Position numbers and translations under genes: made by a program
Shown: positions 15,801 to 25,637 of the stretch, piece after piece
Layout of the letters: every line of letters starts with the position of its first letter
Position numbering within the stretch: the first letter of the stretch is position 1
NCBI GenBank assembly: GCA_030248225.1
Contig: JASANE010011670.1
Span: 62,001 to 126,000 of the forward strand
Length of the DNA: 64,000 nt
From: Trileptium ribeirensis
Lineage: Eukaryota; Nematoda; Enoplea; Enoplida; Thoracostomopsidae
Reading direction: 5' to 3'
Notes under the pieces: model-generated
What the model was told of the DNA's origin: nothing
The model's input: the letters and a program-made list of their open reading frames with translations, nothing else
The model's database searches: none

Positions 15801-18800
15801 GCTAATAAGTTATAATGGGTGTATTTTGATATTTGTTACCTCTGTTTACGCTGAACACAGAACTCCGATTTTTTGAAAGAACCCTGAAAATTGAACCGCA
15901 GTCTCAGTAGCCACCCTGGGTTAATCTCCACTGGGTTTTTGGGTATCGTTTTGCTATTTCGCAGTGAAATATAATAAGTTTACACTTTGAATGCGAAGAG
16001 ATTCTGCAGTTGGCAGTATATTAAAGTTTTGCAACCTGTATAAAAGACTCATGGATTGAAACAGATCGAGCGAAGCGTGCATTAGTTTTGGTTAACCAAC
16101 ATAAACTTTTTCTCCGTAATCATTTTATTACCACATGGTCGGATTTTTGAAAACGTTTTTAAACGCATAATTATTTCCAATTTTCCATTGTGTCTACAGC
16201 CAAGCTCTGTCATTTTTTCTGAGCATACTTTGGAAAATTATTGAAAGCGAATGACCGCTTGCAATACCTCAAAAATTCAGGCTGTAACTCTAGAGGCACC
16301 GGTAAATCCTATGATCCGATCATCGAAAAATTACTGCCATCCAATTTATTGTGAGAATATACGTTTTCGTTCTATGAGACAAAGAAATATGGACAACTGA
16401 AGATTATTTCATAATTTAGTCTAAATTTATTGCGTGACCGTTTGGCTTATAGGATACCATGCTGAACAGCTTGGCTTTGTTGTTTTAAGAGCGTAACGGG
16501 CATGTGTGTAGTTACCCTGTGAAACTTTGAAGAAGGCTCAAAATGTCCATTTTTGACATAAAATAGAAGAATTTTACGAAATTTACGTACAGAAATAAAA
16601 ACAAATAATTCGCGAACAGTTCGTGAGAAGTATGTCAAAAAATTAGCAACCGTTCAATTGCTATTCGAGAAGTTTTCGCGAACAATTTGCAATTATTTCC
16701 ATTATAATTTTACGTTGTCGGTGTGCCAAAATAAATTGGTTTATTTTGGCCGTGACTTTTTCTTTTTTTCATGTTTAAATGTGAATCCAGCTTTCATAAG
16801 TGCTGCTTCATAGTCAAAAATATAGTATATCCATGACTTCGGTAATATGTATAATGGCAACGCTTGACTGTGTTTTTGTCGAGAATGATCTGAGGTTTTT
16901 CCAAATTTCTCGGCGACCTGTTTTTGGCACACATATAGGAACGATTTGTGCAACGTTACTAGCATAAAATCATCTCGGTGTTTATACCTGTAAGCTCGGC
17001 TTACAGCCGTATTGATGGGTTAGAGCATGTGATTTTGTTTACTAACGGGAGATTATTAGTTATACTCATTTTTTTATTTATTATTGAGATATAAATATAC
17101 TCATTCTCAAGCTATTGTTCGGTAGTATTCAGTAGTAAAATGCGTTGGTCAAATTTGTCTTTATTGGCTATGCTACAATAAGTCAATTTTTATTTTTGTA
17201 AAACTTGAATTTCTAAAATTTCCACGTTCGTTATCCTCGCTTAATTCGTAGTGTTTCGTTATTATATTGCAATAAAATAGAAATAATACTGGCCTTTCCA
17301 AACTACCGAAATTATCCGGGGGATCCCACTGTTCGAAACTGGTGGAACTAATAGTACCAAAGGGACTATCGATTACAGTACTGTAACCTCCAGACAACGT
17401 CAAAAGTATCTAATTTGGCAACTGATTGTAATTATGCTTACTTAAAAAAGCAAATTTTAGTGATTTTTAGCAAACGGAAATTTGTGAATTTTTAGCCAAT
17501 ATGGGGAAAATTCGCATAGTTTTAGCCCATCAGGCAAAAATTTGGTAATTTTTAGTGTCAAGAAAGTACCTGGGGTCATGAACAGGGGGTACTCGAAATA
17601 TCTGGGGCCCCTCCCATATTTATAGAAACCAGAAATACATAATAACCCTACACCTAAGTCTCGAAATGCTGTTAACATGCAGACGACTGCGTACGTGGCG
17701 GTATATCGCCAAATGAAACAAAGCGAGCGGAGTTTCCTCAAATAGCTTTGTTAGCGGCAAAAATCGTTAAAATTTCTTTTTTGTCCCTCTGTGCAGATCA
17801 TAGCCCATCACAGCATGGGTGGATCTTCACAGGTTTTTTATTTGATTACGAATTCTACGGTAAACCCGCCAACCGCGTCTTCCGGATCAAAATGAACCAA
17901 GGGTCGCTTTTCCACATTTGGCCATCCGAGTAAATATCTTTCGCGACCTATATCTTGAGATGAGGCTTCGCACCGAAAACACAGAATCGCCTCATTGAGA
18001 ACTAGAACTTTGCTGTTAAAGCATTTTTATCACAGCTGGTGTTTTCGAGCTATCGAAGTTTAAAAAATAGTAAAAATTTCAAAAATTTTACAGGACAAAT
18101 TTTTTGCTTGTTGGAGGTGAACTATGGTATTATAAGGTTATACTAGTAAAAGTAATAATGCGCGAGTAAACTTAATTTGACCCCGCCAAGCATCCTATTT
18201 TGTATTTTTGCATAAAATTTGTTACAGAACACTTTTCGGTCAATTGAAATTCGGCGTAAAACTGTTCGCAAACTCAGCGATTGTAATTGAAATCTAACCA
18301 TTTTGTGTTGGCGAAAATTCCATTAAAATTACCTAACTTTTTGAAATGAAATTAAGCCATTTTTCCTTAACAAGGGTTTGCGATTCGATATCGGTAATGA
18401 CAAAATAGGATGGTTGGCGGGGTCACCTTAAGTTTACTTACGCATAAAATACAAAAAATGAGCAGAGCAATATGCTAACTGTTTTATACCTTATTTATAT
18501 ATACATGTATTTCAGCTAAATATTTAATCAATTTGTAATAAGTATCACATTTTATCCATCATACAAACAGCATACATGATAAACCACTTTATTTAGTTAG
18601 CACACACGATAAAATTTTTCAGTTTTAAAGGTCACATATTCATGATCAGCGGCATCAAAACCCCTCGAAGCGCAAAAATCAGCAGTTTGGGGTGGTTTTA
18701 AAATTTGCATAAAATTAATTAATTGGCATATGCGGTCAAGTTTTAGAGCTTAATAAATGCCATATTCGTGATAAGCGACATCGAAAACCACCGTGTGCAA

Positions 18801-21800
18801 TTGTCTTCATTTCTGAGCACTAGTTATTAAAAAGTTAGCTAATTAATAATTAATTAGAGTAATTAGCTAATTAACTAATTAGCATGTTTTTAACATCCTC
18901 GAACAGTAACAAACTCCAGATTCGTAACCATCGCAGCGAGATATAGCATACGCACCAAAATAATAACCTTACACTAATTATTTGTTGCAAAATAAGTAAG
19001 TTTTGTTTTAAAATGGTAAAAATAGGATAATACGCTTAACTAATTAGATAATTATTAATTAACTAAAACAAATTTTGACGAAAACTTTATCTTTGACCTG
19101 AAGGATGTTAGGCCTTTCAAACAAAAAAATTTAAAATCGGCCCTAGTAGTTATTGAGGAGCTCCAAGACGGAGAGACGGTGCGGATTTTACCCTATCTGA
19201 CGAAAACAAAAACGCTTCGCTCGGCTCAATAACCCGCTAAACAAGTTGGTTTCACTGTCTTAATACCTTATTGGCTGATTGTATGTTGGTAAATTTTGGT
19301 ACCAAAAATAGTCAAATTTCCCTACGTTTACAATATAGGTGTATGTAGGACAATCGAACTTGTCTATAGGTTTTCGGGGTTGCTAAATACTATAAAACCA
19401 ATTGTATTTGCGCGTATGCATCAAATAAGTGTCTACTACATAAAAAACCACTTCAAGTTATAATTGTTCTTAAAATTTGTGGTTTATAAACTTAAAATTT
19501 TTTTTCTTTTTGGTCACTGAAAGATGAAATGAAGATGTGTTCGGTTTTGATATATGGTTAAAATGACCGTTGCTTTATCACTGAAGTATTGCCGGTGTAT
19601 AATTGCTATGATGGGACTTTAAGCGAGCTTAGGGACCTGGATTTGGAACAACAAAAACGTCAATATGGGCAGAATGCCACACTCGCTCCGTTTCTCCTCG
19701 CTTTGCTAAGTTAGTGGTAATAATTATTATGACCTGGTCCGTATATCTTTCTTTCACGATCGTGTGGTCAATTTGTCGGCTACCTCAAAAGAATGTGCTG
19801 TCAATATTCTGATGGCAGACGGCCATTTCCGGTTGGAAAACCAAATGCAAGAATCATGTGCTTGTGAATGTCTGGTTGGAGATGTTAATTTTACCAACAG
19901 AGGTTAATTAATGGATCTAATATAGCTGGTGGCTCGTAATTTATATGGCATTTCCGTATAAGCCATGGTATTCCACTGCGGAAATTAAATTACTGCGTTG
20001 GCATTGCGGAGGCCGTCGGAGGTTAAGTTCATACTTAAATTGTTATTTATCTGTTTTAGGAGTCCCGTAGCAGAATGTATTGCTTTAAGGAAATACCTAT
20101 CGAATAACAGTAGACCTCGGCCGATTTCTCCGCACGTCCGGACTCAGTTAACTGTAACTCCACCGACAACGTCTGCTACAAACATCAGTGGTCCGATCGA
20201 AATACTGTATCCGTCGTCGATAGCAGATGCTAGCTGCGATGGTGCAAATGTAAATTCCAGCGGGACATGCAAGTACTCTCCAACTCAAATAGATCCGCTT
20301 TTAAGGAATTGTGATTCGATGAATAAATTTGAAGTCATTAAATCCCAAAATCTGTCGGAGACAGGAGCTCAGCCTATTTTGGCATTTAAACAACCGAAAC
20401 AGTCAATAAATAGTGATAAATTTGCCATTCAACACTCGTCTTCGATTAGTAACAACAGCAATAATATTTATCGTTATAAAGGGCCGAATACACGTACAAC
20501 GTCAGATTTGCATCGAAATCTACATTCACTATCAAGCCAAAATTTGCTTCATAATAGCCGTCGTCTTGCTTCTCATTCTCGTGAATCAGGCTTTGCTACC
20601 ACTGGACGAGCAGTATGTGGAGGGATGAAACGTGATCGTGATGAACGCATAATTAGGGCTGCTGTGCGCCGAACACAATCACAACGGCCAAATAAGCCGG
20701 CACCTCCGCCACCTCCCAGCGCGAGCGGGCGTCGTCAAGGCCAGAGACCCCCATCATTGGTTACTACATGCAGCGAACGACATACAAAAGCAGAAGTGCA
20801 CTGCCGCGATGCTGTTCATCATCAGGTGATTCCAGCAAAAATTGAGTTAGATTATAGTGATTTCTACGCGTTTTCATCATCATCTGAGGAATCGCTAAAT
20901 AATGTAAATGATGAGCGTCAACGACAACCGTGTACAACACGCGAAGTTGCCGAAAATACGGTCAAAACTGGTAGTTGTGACCCGACACAGCAGCAAAGAT
21001 TGGAAGTCATTAGTGGTTCAACTACATTGCCGATTAAGCGGCGACCATCAAATAATTCGAAACAGGGTGCAACTGTTAAGCGTAATCCTAGTGCATTATC
21101 TAATCGGACAATGCCGAGGCCAACGGTACCACCTCCGCCTCCACCAAAGACTCAGCCTAAATGTGCCGTGACAAGGAGTGATACGAAATCGTCGGCTGAC
21201 TACAACGTTCCGCTCGGTTCGCCTGTAGTTCCTTCTAGTGGACGTATAATAATTAATGGCGGCTTTACCAACGACCAGAAGCGGAACAGTGAAAGTTTGG
21301 GATACGGAAGTGCGGCATCATCTTATAGCTACAAAAACTCTGCTGGATCGCCGGCGGTTGTTTCTTCGCCACGGTCAAGGAGAAACCACTCTATACTTGA
21401 TTCGGAGCAACACGGTGTAGTTAACAGAAATACAAAAAATTTTGCTGTAAACAATGGTACTCGTGTCGATTCGAGGCACACAGACGATGACGGATACTAT
21501 GACGTCATTCCGGATTGTGAGGCACACACTGCTGGTAGTGCAAAGATCATTTCGCCTCCGAGCCATAGCCTTTTAACAAATTGTTCAGTGAGCGGAAGCG
21601 ATAGAGAATTCCGTACTAAGACGTTGGGTGTGGGAAGCCAAAATTTTGGAAATGGCGATAAAACAGAGTCACCAGTGTCTCCAACAGGTGATATTTATAA
21701 ACAGATGCTTGAACTGTTGGATCAGAAAGGTCATGATTTGCGCGCCGGCAATAAATATACAGTCTCCGACGCGGACTGTGTTCGCAATGAATACGTAAAT

Positions 21801-22004
21801 GAACCCCTTACCGCTCAACGAATTGTATGTAACAGAAATGCCGAAAGGAACGGCGCTAGAGGACACGGAAATATATATGACGTACCAAGTGACTGTAGTA
21901 GTAACTACGGCAGCAGAGTAAGCACTCCTCGATTGTTGTCTCCGGCCAGGCAACAAACGATCAAAACTATTATGTCGCAGTTTGACAAAGTTTCGTTTTT
22001 GTAA
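714..22004 (+). CDS. ADAM family (meltrin-like) transmembrane gene, 3' part, seven exons
   Basis: Coding exons are 714-845, 3238-3413, 6859-7114, 8418-8498, 10617-10734, 12818-13082 and 20060-22004. Their lengths sum to 2973 nt, exactly 991 codons with the stop, and every junction keeps phase (0, 2, 0, 0, 1, 2). In order the product shows the C-terminal end of a disintegrin domain, the ADAM cysteine-rich domain, a six-cysteine EGF-like module, a single membrane span and a very long cytoplasmic tail. That domain order defines type I membrane ADAMs, which shed or bind cell-surface proteins. The signal peptide, prodomain and metalloprotease domain lie upstream of this window, so catalytic competence (HExxH motif) cannot be judged. 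Among families the spacing best resembles the ADAM12/19/33 (meltrin) type, as in insect Meltrin. I infer one transcript on the plus strand; a small extra exon within the 7-kb last intron cannot be excluded. Confidence 0.93.
846..3237 (+). other. ADAM intron between exons a and b
   Basis: 2.4 kb intron with gt at 846 and ag at 3237. It holds only short spurious frames. A G-run near 1316-1326 and a C-rich stretch near 1538-1550 are low-complexity. Nothing else was recognised. Confidence 0.7.
3238..3413 (+). CDS. ADAM exon b: cysteine-rich domain, first part
   Basis: Opens with GAYCYKGDCRSRKSQC and continues with the LWG and GNCG motifs that mark the first half of the ADAM cysteine-rich region. 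The acceptor is atttcag ending at 3237 and the donor is GCA/gtaaga at 3414. It ends in phase 2; the next exon's single g completes a Gln codon, giving a CGEQ-DLTCG junction that matches the family closely. This continuity argues that no exon lies between 3414 and 6858. Confidence 0.93.
3414..6858 (+). other. ADAM intron between exons b and c
   Basis: 3.4 kb intron. Contains G-rich, C-rich stretches (3840-3950 and 5020-5095) that look like old transposon ends, and near 5226-5270 one diverged end of the MITE family described at 18161 and 58792 (shared block CAAAATAGGATGGT). A small frame at 6348-6593 is open but is not needed for the exon b-c codon junction and I do not call it a gene. Confidence 0.6.
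6859..7114 (+). CDS. ADAM exon c: cysteine-rich domain, second part
   Basis: Begins DLTCGLLHC, the standard CG-x-L-x-C step of ADAM cysteine-rich domains, and ends with GLVPDGASCGRPGDNK, equivalent to the family's DGTKCGDGK. The middle (about 45 residues) is longer and more divergent than usual, with an N-glycosylation sequon (NIS). The acceptor is ttttcag at 6852-6858 and the donor is AAG/gtatgt at 7115. Ends in phase 0. Confidence 0.93.
7115..8417 (+). other. ADAM intron between exons c and d
   Basis: 1.3 kb intron. Bases about 7230-7620 show two similar blocks built on GGGGGCA(T/C)GAACC with a C-rich end near 7600. This resembles degenerate transposon termini also glimpsed near 11230-11490, but no matched inverted ends or coding remnant could be defined. 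Confidence 0.5.
8418..8498 (+). CDS. ADAM exon d: end of cysteine-rich domain and start of EGF-like module
   Basis: An exact 27-codon exon. It begins MCVRQRC, the counterpart of the K-V/M-C-x-x-x-x-C step in ADAMs, and ends in CLPRDCNNHG, the first two cysteines of the EGF-like module. The acceptor is attgcag ending at 8417 and the donor is GGG/gtaagc at 8499. Phase 0 at both ends. Confidence 0.92.
8499..10616 (+). other. ADAM intron between exons d and e
   Basis: 2.1 kb AT-rich intron. Apart from the foldback element at 9036-9122, nothing was recognised. Confidence 0.7.
9036..9122. repeat. Short foldback element with about 20-bp inverted ends
   Basis: The left end AACTGGAATTCAGGTTCCGG is the inverse of the right end CCGGAACCGGAATTCCAGTT with one mismatch, separated by about 47 bases. 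It would form a strong hairpin in RNA or single-stranded DNA. It could be a tiny MITE. No target duplication is obvious and no other copy was seen in the window. Confidence 0.7.
10617..10734 (+). CDS. ADAM exon e: remainder of EGF-like module and juxtamembrane stalk
   Basis: Begins TCNNVGLCHCNQGFGPPSC, which supplies cysteines three to six of the EGF-like module, followed by a Gly/Ser-rich linker. The acceptor is tttttag ending at 10616 and the donor is CAAC/gtaaga at 10735; it ends in phase 1. A second possible donor, CAG/gtatcc near 10700, would shift the frame of the next exon, so I prefer 10734. Confidence 0.92.
10735..12817 (+). other. ADAM intron between exons e and f
   Basis: 2.1 kb intron. 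Holds purine/pyrimidine-rich patches near 11250 and 12170 (a G-run) and a stretch of alternating GCGTGT/ATGCGT near 12070-12130. No exon or intact element recognised. Confidence 0.65.
12818..13082 (+). CDS. ADAM exon f: transmembrane segment and start of the cytoplasmic tail
   Basis: The acceptor gcttcag ends at 12817; the first two bases complete an Arg codon. After a Ser/Thr/Ala-rich stalk there is one strongly hydrophobic span at 12886-12957 (TTAVSIILPLLMLATVCIGL and on), followed by the basic stop-transfer sequence CRRKHNKR. The tail then has a Ser-rich, Cys-rich stretch. The only donor compatible with the next exon's phase is AG/GCAAGT at 13083, a GC-type donor. Reading through it meets a TAA at 13093-13095. 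Confidence 0.88.
15170..15918. mobile_element. Small hAT-like nonautonomous element
   Basis: The right end read inward is CAGGGTGGCTACTGAGACTG, a typical hAT terminus; the left end CTGGGTGGCCGCAG matches it with changes. The element is flanked on both sides by GGTTAA (15164-15169 and 15919-15924), which I read as the target duplication. hAT elements usually make 8 bp, so either two bases have diverged or the family differs. Inside are C-rich repeats of AACCCCGAA (15185-15270). There is no convincing transposase frame. Sits in the last ADAM intron. Confidence 0.6.
18161..18443. mobile_element. MITE, copy A
   Basis: Both ends carry the inverted sequence (GAGTAAACTTAA, GACCCCGCCAA, CATCCTATTTTG on the left; CAAAATAGGATGGTTGG, GGGGTCACC, TTAAGTTTACTT on the right), about 40 bp each. 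283 bp long, no coding potential. The same ends occur at 58792-59275 in the opposite internal orientation, which shows it is a family rather than a chance palindrome. No transposase source is in the window. Confidence 0.8.
19110..19230 (-). repeat. Dispersed repeat, inverted copy of the 100-260 sequence
   Basis: Read on the minus strand it gives GAGCCGAGCGAAGCGTTTT and then, farther along, CCGATTTTAAA and GTTTGAAAG, the same order as at about 125-256 on the plus strand. Family and function unknown; it has no coding frame. Confidence 0.5.
20060..22004 (+). CDS. ADAM exon g: long cytoplasmic tail and stop
   Basis: A single 1945-nt exon after acceptor ctgttttag (ends 20059). Its first g completes an Arg codon left in phase 2 by exon f; the rest gives 647 residues and the TAA at 22002-22004. 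The tail is polar and probably disordered (rich in Ser, Asn, Arg). It carries two polyproline SH3 ligands (NKPAPPPPPS near 20690-20725; RPTVPPPPPP near 21117-21146) and three tyrosine motifs: YNVP at 21201-21212, YDVIP at 21498-21512 and YDVP at 21876-21887. YxxP/YDVP sites are the known ligand class of Crk/Nck-type SH2 domains. The residues are visible; the signalling role is inference from other ADAM tails. Confidence 0.92.
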
Positions 22005-22006
22005 AT

Positions 22007-22111
22007 AATAAATTGTCAAATTCTTGGCTGTCAAATAACAATATTGTTGTATGTGCTTGAGGTGAGTTTCGTTCGATTGTTAGAGAGCACGTAGCGGTGA
22101 AAAGAAATAAA
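22007..22111 (+). promoter_or_regulatory. Candidate polyadenylation signals of the ADAM gene
   Basis: AATAAA occurs at 22007-22012, three bases past the stop, and again at 22106-22111. The second is the more plausible signal because it leaves a short 3' UTR. Assignment rests only on the hexamer and position. Confidence 0.5.
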
Positions 22112-25100
22112 AATTTTCACTAAGCACCTGTTGTAACTACTTATGGCTGACATTTCAAAAAATTAGATCTTTACTAACTATTATAAGTTAAGTTTACAAA
22201 GACATTTCATATGGTGAAATTTGGAACTGACAATTTGTGGTTTTTTACTTGTGGCGCATCACTCAAAATTGCGACGCCCGACGTTATCATGCGATAGCTC
22301 AAAAGATGCCTAAAATCTCTATTTTCACCCTATAGTTGGTGAAGAGGGATTGCAGCTCTCTTTGTAAAAGTAGGCAGGAAAATTGGGTGCTATGTATGGT
22401 TAAAATGGGGTTCCAGAAAATTAATTTGTGAGAATATGTCGTTATAACCATATGTTTGAGTCAAATCTGAGTCATTTTGTGGAGCAGTTAGGGCTCTAGC
22501 ACAAGGTTACCGATAAACCTCTTACAAAAGGTTACCGTTCGGTACAGATTTAGGGTCCAAAAGGGTTATTACAAGACACATGAGACTGGAATTGTAGAAA
22601 ACGGTCGTATTTCCATAACCAATAAAAATGTATGGGCCTCCTTCGGCTCATTTTGTAGAGCGAGAGAAGCTCATGTAAGCTCCGCTTTCGCAGAGGTTAA
22701 AAAATTGTAGACTTAGGTAAAACTGAACCATAAAATCCGAAACACGAAAACGACCACATCTCCGTAACCAATGAAAATACATATTTGTTCTTCTTGGTGT
22801 CATTTTGTAGAACGATAGAAGCTTAATGTAGTAATGTAGGATTAGGTATAATGGCCCCAAGAGACCCGAAATACACGGAAATGAATATATCTTAAAAATA
22901 CTGAAAATATATGGATCTTCTTTAGTCTCATTTTTAGAGCGCTAACAGATTTAAGTTGCTGCACGTGACACGTGACGTTATTGCATATGTTGTATACCTA
23001 TGTTATGGATTAACCGGTTTCTGAAATGGGATCATCTAATGCGAAATACACGGAAACGGCCATATCTCCGTAGGAAACGAATGAAATTGCATATAGTGAT
23101 GCACTCTGAGTTTATAAACGCGGCTACGACAAGTCCCTAGTTGTAGTATTTAAAAAAACTGAACGAAAAATAGTCAGTGTTCGGGGGCTTAAATCCTCAG
23201 ATCTGTATGGAGCATGTATCAGCAAGGCGACTGTGGAGGTTGATAAATTTTTTCGGCCTAAGTATAACCACTACTGCAGCCTTGAAAATTTTTTGTACAA
23301 TAGTAGTTTAAAACCAAAGTCAAACAATTATACGTCATGCGCTACCGGAATCTTTTGTTTTAGAATTGGCAGGTTTAAATTACATCGGTTGACACTAAGT
23401 TTTCCTTAATATTGCGCTAGACGTATTATTATGTTAAAAAGCTATTGTGTTAACGAGTTTCAGCTAACCACAGCTAACGACGTTTCAATCTAATTTTGTT
23501 TTCAATTCATAGGGCTTTCAGTTCTTATTTGGTAAAACGAGAAATGTATGAATCGCCTAGCACAGTTCGCAGCCACAACGCAACGTTGTCGAAGTTATAG
23601 TTTAAATCATTTTTGTGTCGAATGAGCTAGTATGAACAGTTGGCAGTAGCTCTCTGCAAGGTTTCGTGGCTGCTACGAGTAGGTACGCGCGAGCATAATT
23701 ACATTTCACTATAAGCTGGTGAAATTTAATCTATTCATGAAGTCCAGGAATCAGTTTTAACGAAAATCTTTTGTGGTAGTGTTTATATGTTTTTTGTAAG
23801 AATTTAAAGATCACCATGGTAGATACGGAAATCTGAGGTGAACACGGTGCTTCCATACAAAAGTAATACCATAACCAAAGCATGTTTCTACTGGCGCGTA
23901 TGCTGTCCTTGTATATACGATGGATGTCAGCTAAAAAGTGATTCATTACAATCTATTCGTTTTTGACTGCAATTTGAAGATTAAATCACGTTTAGCACTC
24001 TCACACTGAAATGTAATAATTTACAAGCGAATTATATCGTTCGATCAGTTTGCTTTCGATGTTTGTTTCTAGCTTTTTGCATTGAGTGAAACAATCTCGG
24101 TATATTAAGTATTCTGGTCTGGAATATTATCTTATTATGCGGTATGAGGGTATGTGCTATAGATGTCGATTGGAAGAACAGCCAGCCTCCCCGCTCCGAC
24201 GGGTCGAACCCCCTTCGCTGCGCGCCGAGGGCATGCCGAAAATTTTAGAGAAAATTGGCAACATAGGATGAAAAGGGATGAAATTGGTGAAAAATATGGG
24301 AGGATACGAGACCATCTACCTTCTTAAGCCGATGGATCTTTGACACCTTTGGTATAAGCACTAGCCACCTATTAAACATACTGTGGATTTTGATTATTTT
24401 AATGTTTGATGACATATCACTTAACTCTATATTATTCAATCTTTGGTCAATCGACGCGGCAGCCCAATTATATTACGACAATTGGTGTGGCTGCCTTGTC
24501 AGTATTGCCCGTAATTTGATTATACATTGTGCATTAGTCTGACTGTATTGACCGATTTGATTTAAGTATGTAGATTCTTGACGGAGGAACACTGTATTTA
24601 AAATCTAAGAGAAAGCTCAGAGTCGGGCTTTCAGTTACGAATGCGTGTGTAGCTGTTTTGTACAACTAAATTTAAGCCATCTTCTAACAAAGTCATTACC
24701 TACTGCTTTACCTAGATCAGCTTAGTCCACAGGTTTTGTATATCGTTATTTAGTGGTAGGTTTATTTTTTCAAACCAGAAATAATGGAATTTGACATTAC
24801 AATAATACACTGTTATAGCTTAAATCAAATGCTGTTTTCAAATACGTTCTTTGATTATATTTCTACGTTGTATATGCATGGGGATAAATAATGTTGATTA
24901 TGACACGTAGTACATTATTATTAATGTTTAACAACAGAGTCATGTTTACTGAGCTGACTACTGCCGCATTGTTGTTCTTAGCAGCTAATATCACGCTTCG
25001 CTGAATTCCGTTCATGCTATGTATGACCTAAAATGTACCGTGGCGACGACGATAGCATCGTACTAGTTGGTTGCGCATTTTGACTGAATACACGTCTGTG

Positions 25101-25637
25101 AGCAAATTAGATTGAAGTCACAAGTTTTGACGCTGTAGCGGTATTTTGTGCGCGTGTGATTCAGATATTTAAATTTGGCTGAATGAACAAACTCGTTTTG
25201 TGGACCGCCAAATACAGCAGAATGGCATATAATGAGCTGTGATTATTGTGCGCTTGCTTTGAGTTTGAAAACTAAATTGCTACAGCGTTCGGGGAACGTG
25301 CAAGCAATATTTATTTGACAAATGGCGACTTGCGACTATTATTATTTGATTATCAATTAGAGTGTGTTTTATGTTATGCAGTTTGATGAGACTGAGTGTG
25401 GTTTGAAATTTTAATTAGTGACGTTATTTGCTAAAGAATAGTACAGCGGGGAAATAACGAAGAAAATTTTAAAGGATTTGGCCGTTTAATCCATCATGTG
25501 AGCTTCACGCTGTTCGTTGCGACATAATTATATTACTTTTAGACTCGATATATTTGATATATACATGTTTTTACTAAATAAATCTTAACGGACTATCGAA
25601 TCGTTTTAGTCGAATTCGGTAGGAAACTATCATTAAC
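22112..25637. other. Noncoding region between the ADAM gene and the hAT element
   Basis: Apart from the tandem repeat at 22250-23110, the region is AT-rich with only short frames. A C-rich patch near 24180-24240 (GGGTCGAACCCCC, GCGCGCCGAGGG) is not part of a recognisable tRNA or gene. I see no supported gene here. Confidence 0.6.
22250..23110. repeat. Degenerate tandem repeat, period about 130-175 bp
   Basis: Four diverged units with cores near 22599, 22745, 22876 and 23049. Each has a form of GAAAACG(A/G)(C/T)C, ATCTCCGTAACCAATGAAAA, then CTC/GTCATTTTGTAGA and GCGA(T/G)AGAAGCT. A related unit appears near 59480-59580. Noncoding satellite-like DNA; no function assigned. Confidence 0.65.

Larger units (their letters stand above)
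13083..20059 (+). other. Last ADAM intron, GC-AG type, 7 kb
   Basis: Starts GCAAGT, an otherwise perfect donor with C for T at position +2, and ends ctgttttag. It contains a small hAT-like element (15170-15918), a MITE (18161-18443), very AT-rich palindromic sequence around 18835-19075 with repeated TTAATTAA and CTAATTA blocks, and a dispersed repeat (19110-19230). A tandem pair of the block ACATGTTATCGTC-TTATAGTGC is at 13957-14010. No additional phase-compatible exon was recognised. Confidence 0.75.

Noticed and set aside
24180..24240. tRNA-like B box (GGGTCGAACCCCC)
   Set aside because: No A box, no acceptor or anticodon stem can be folded around it.
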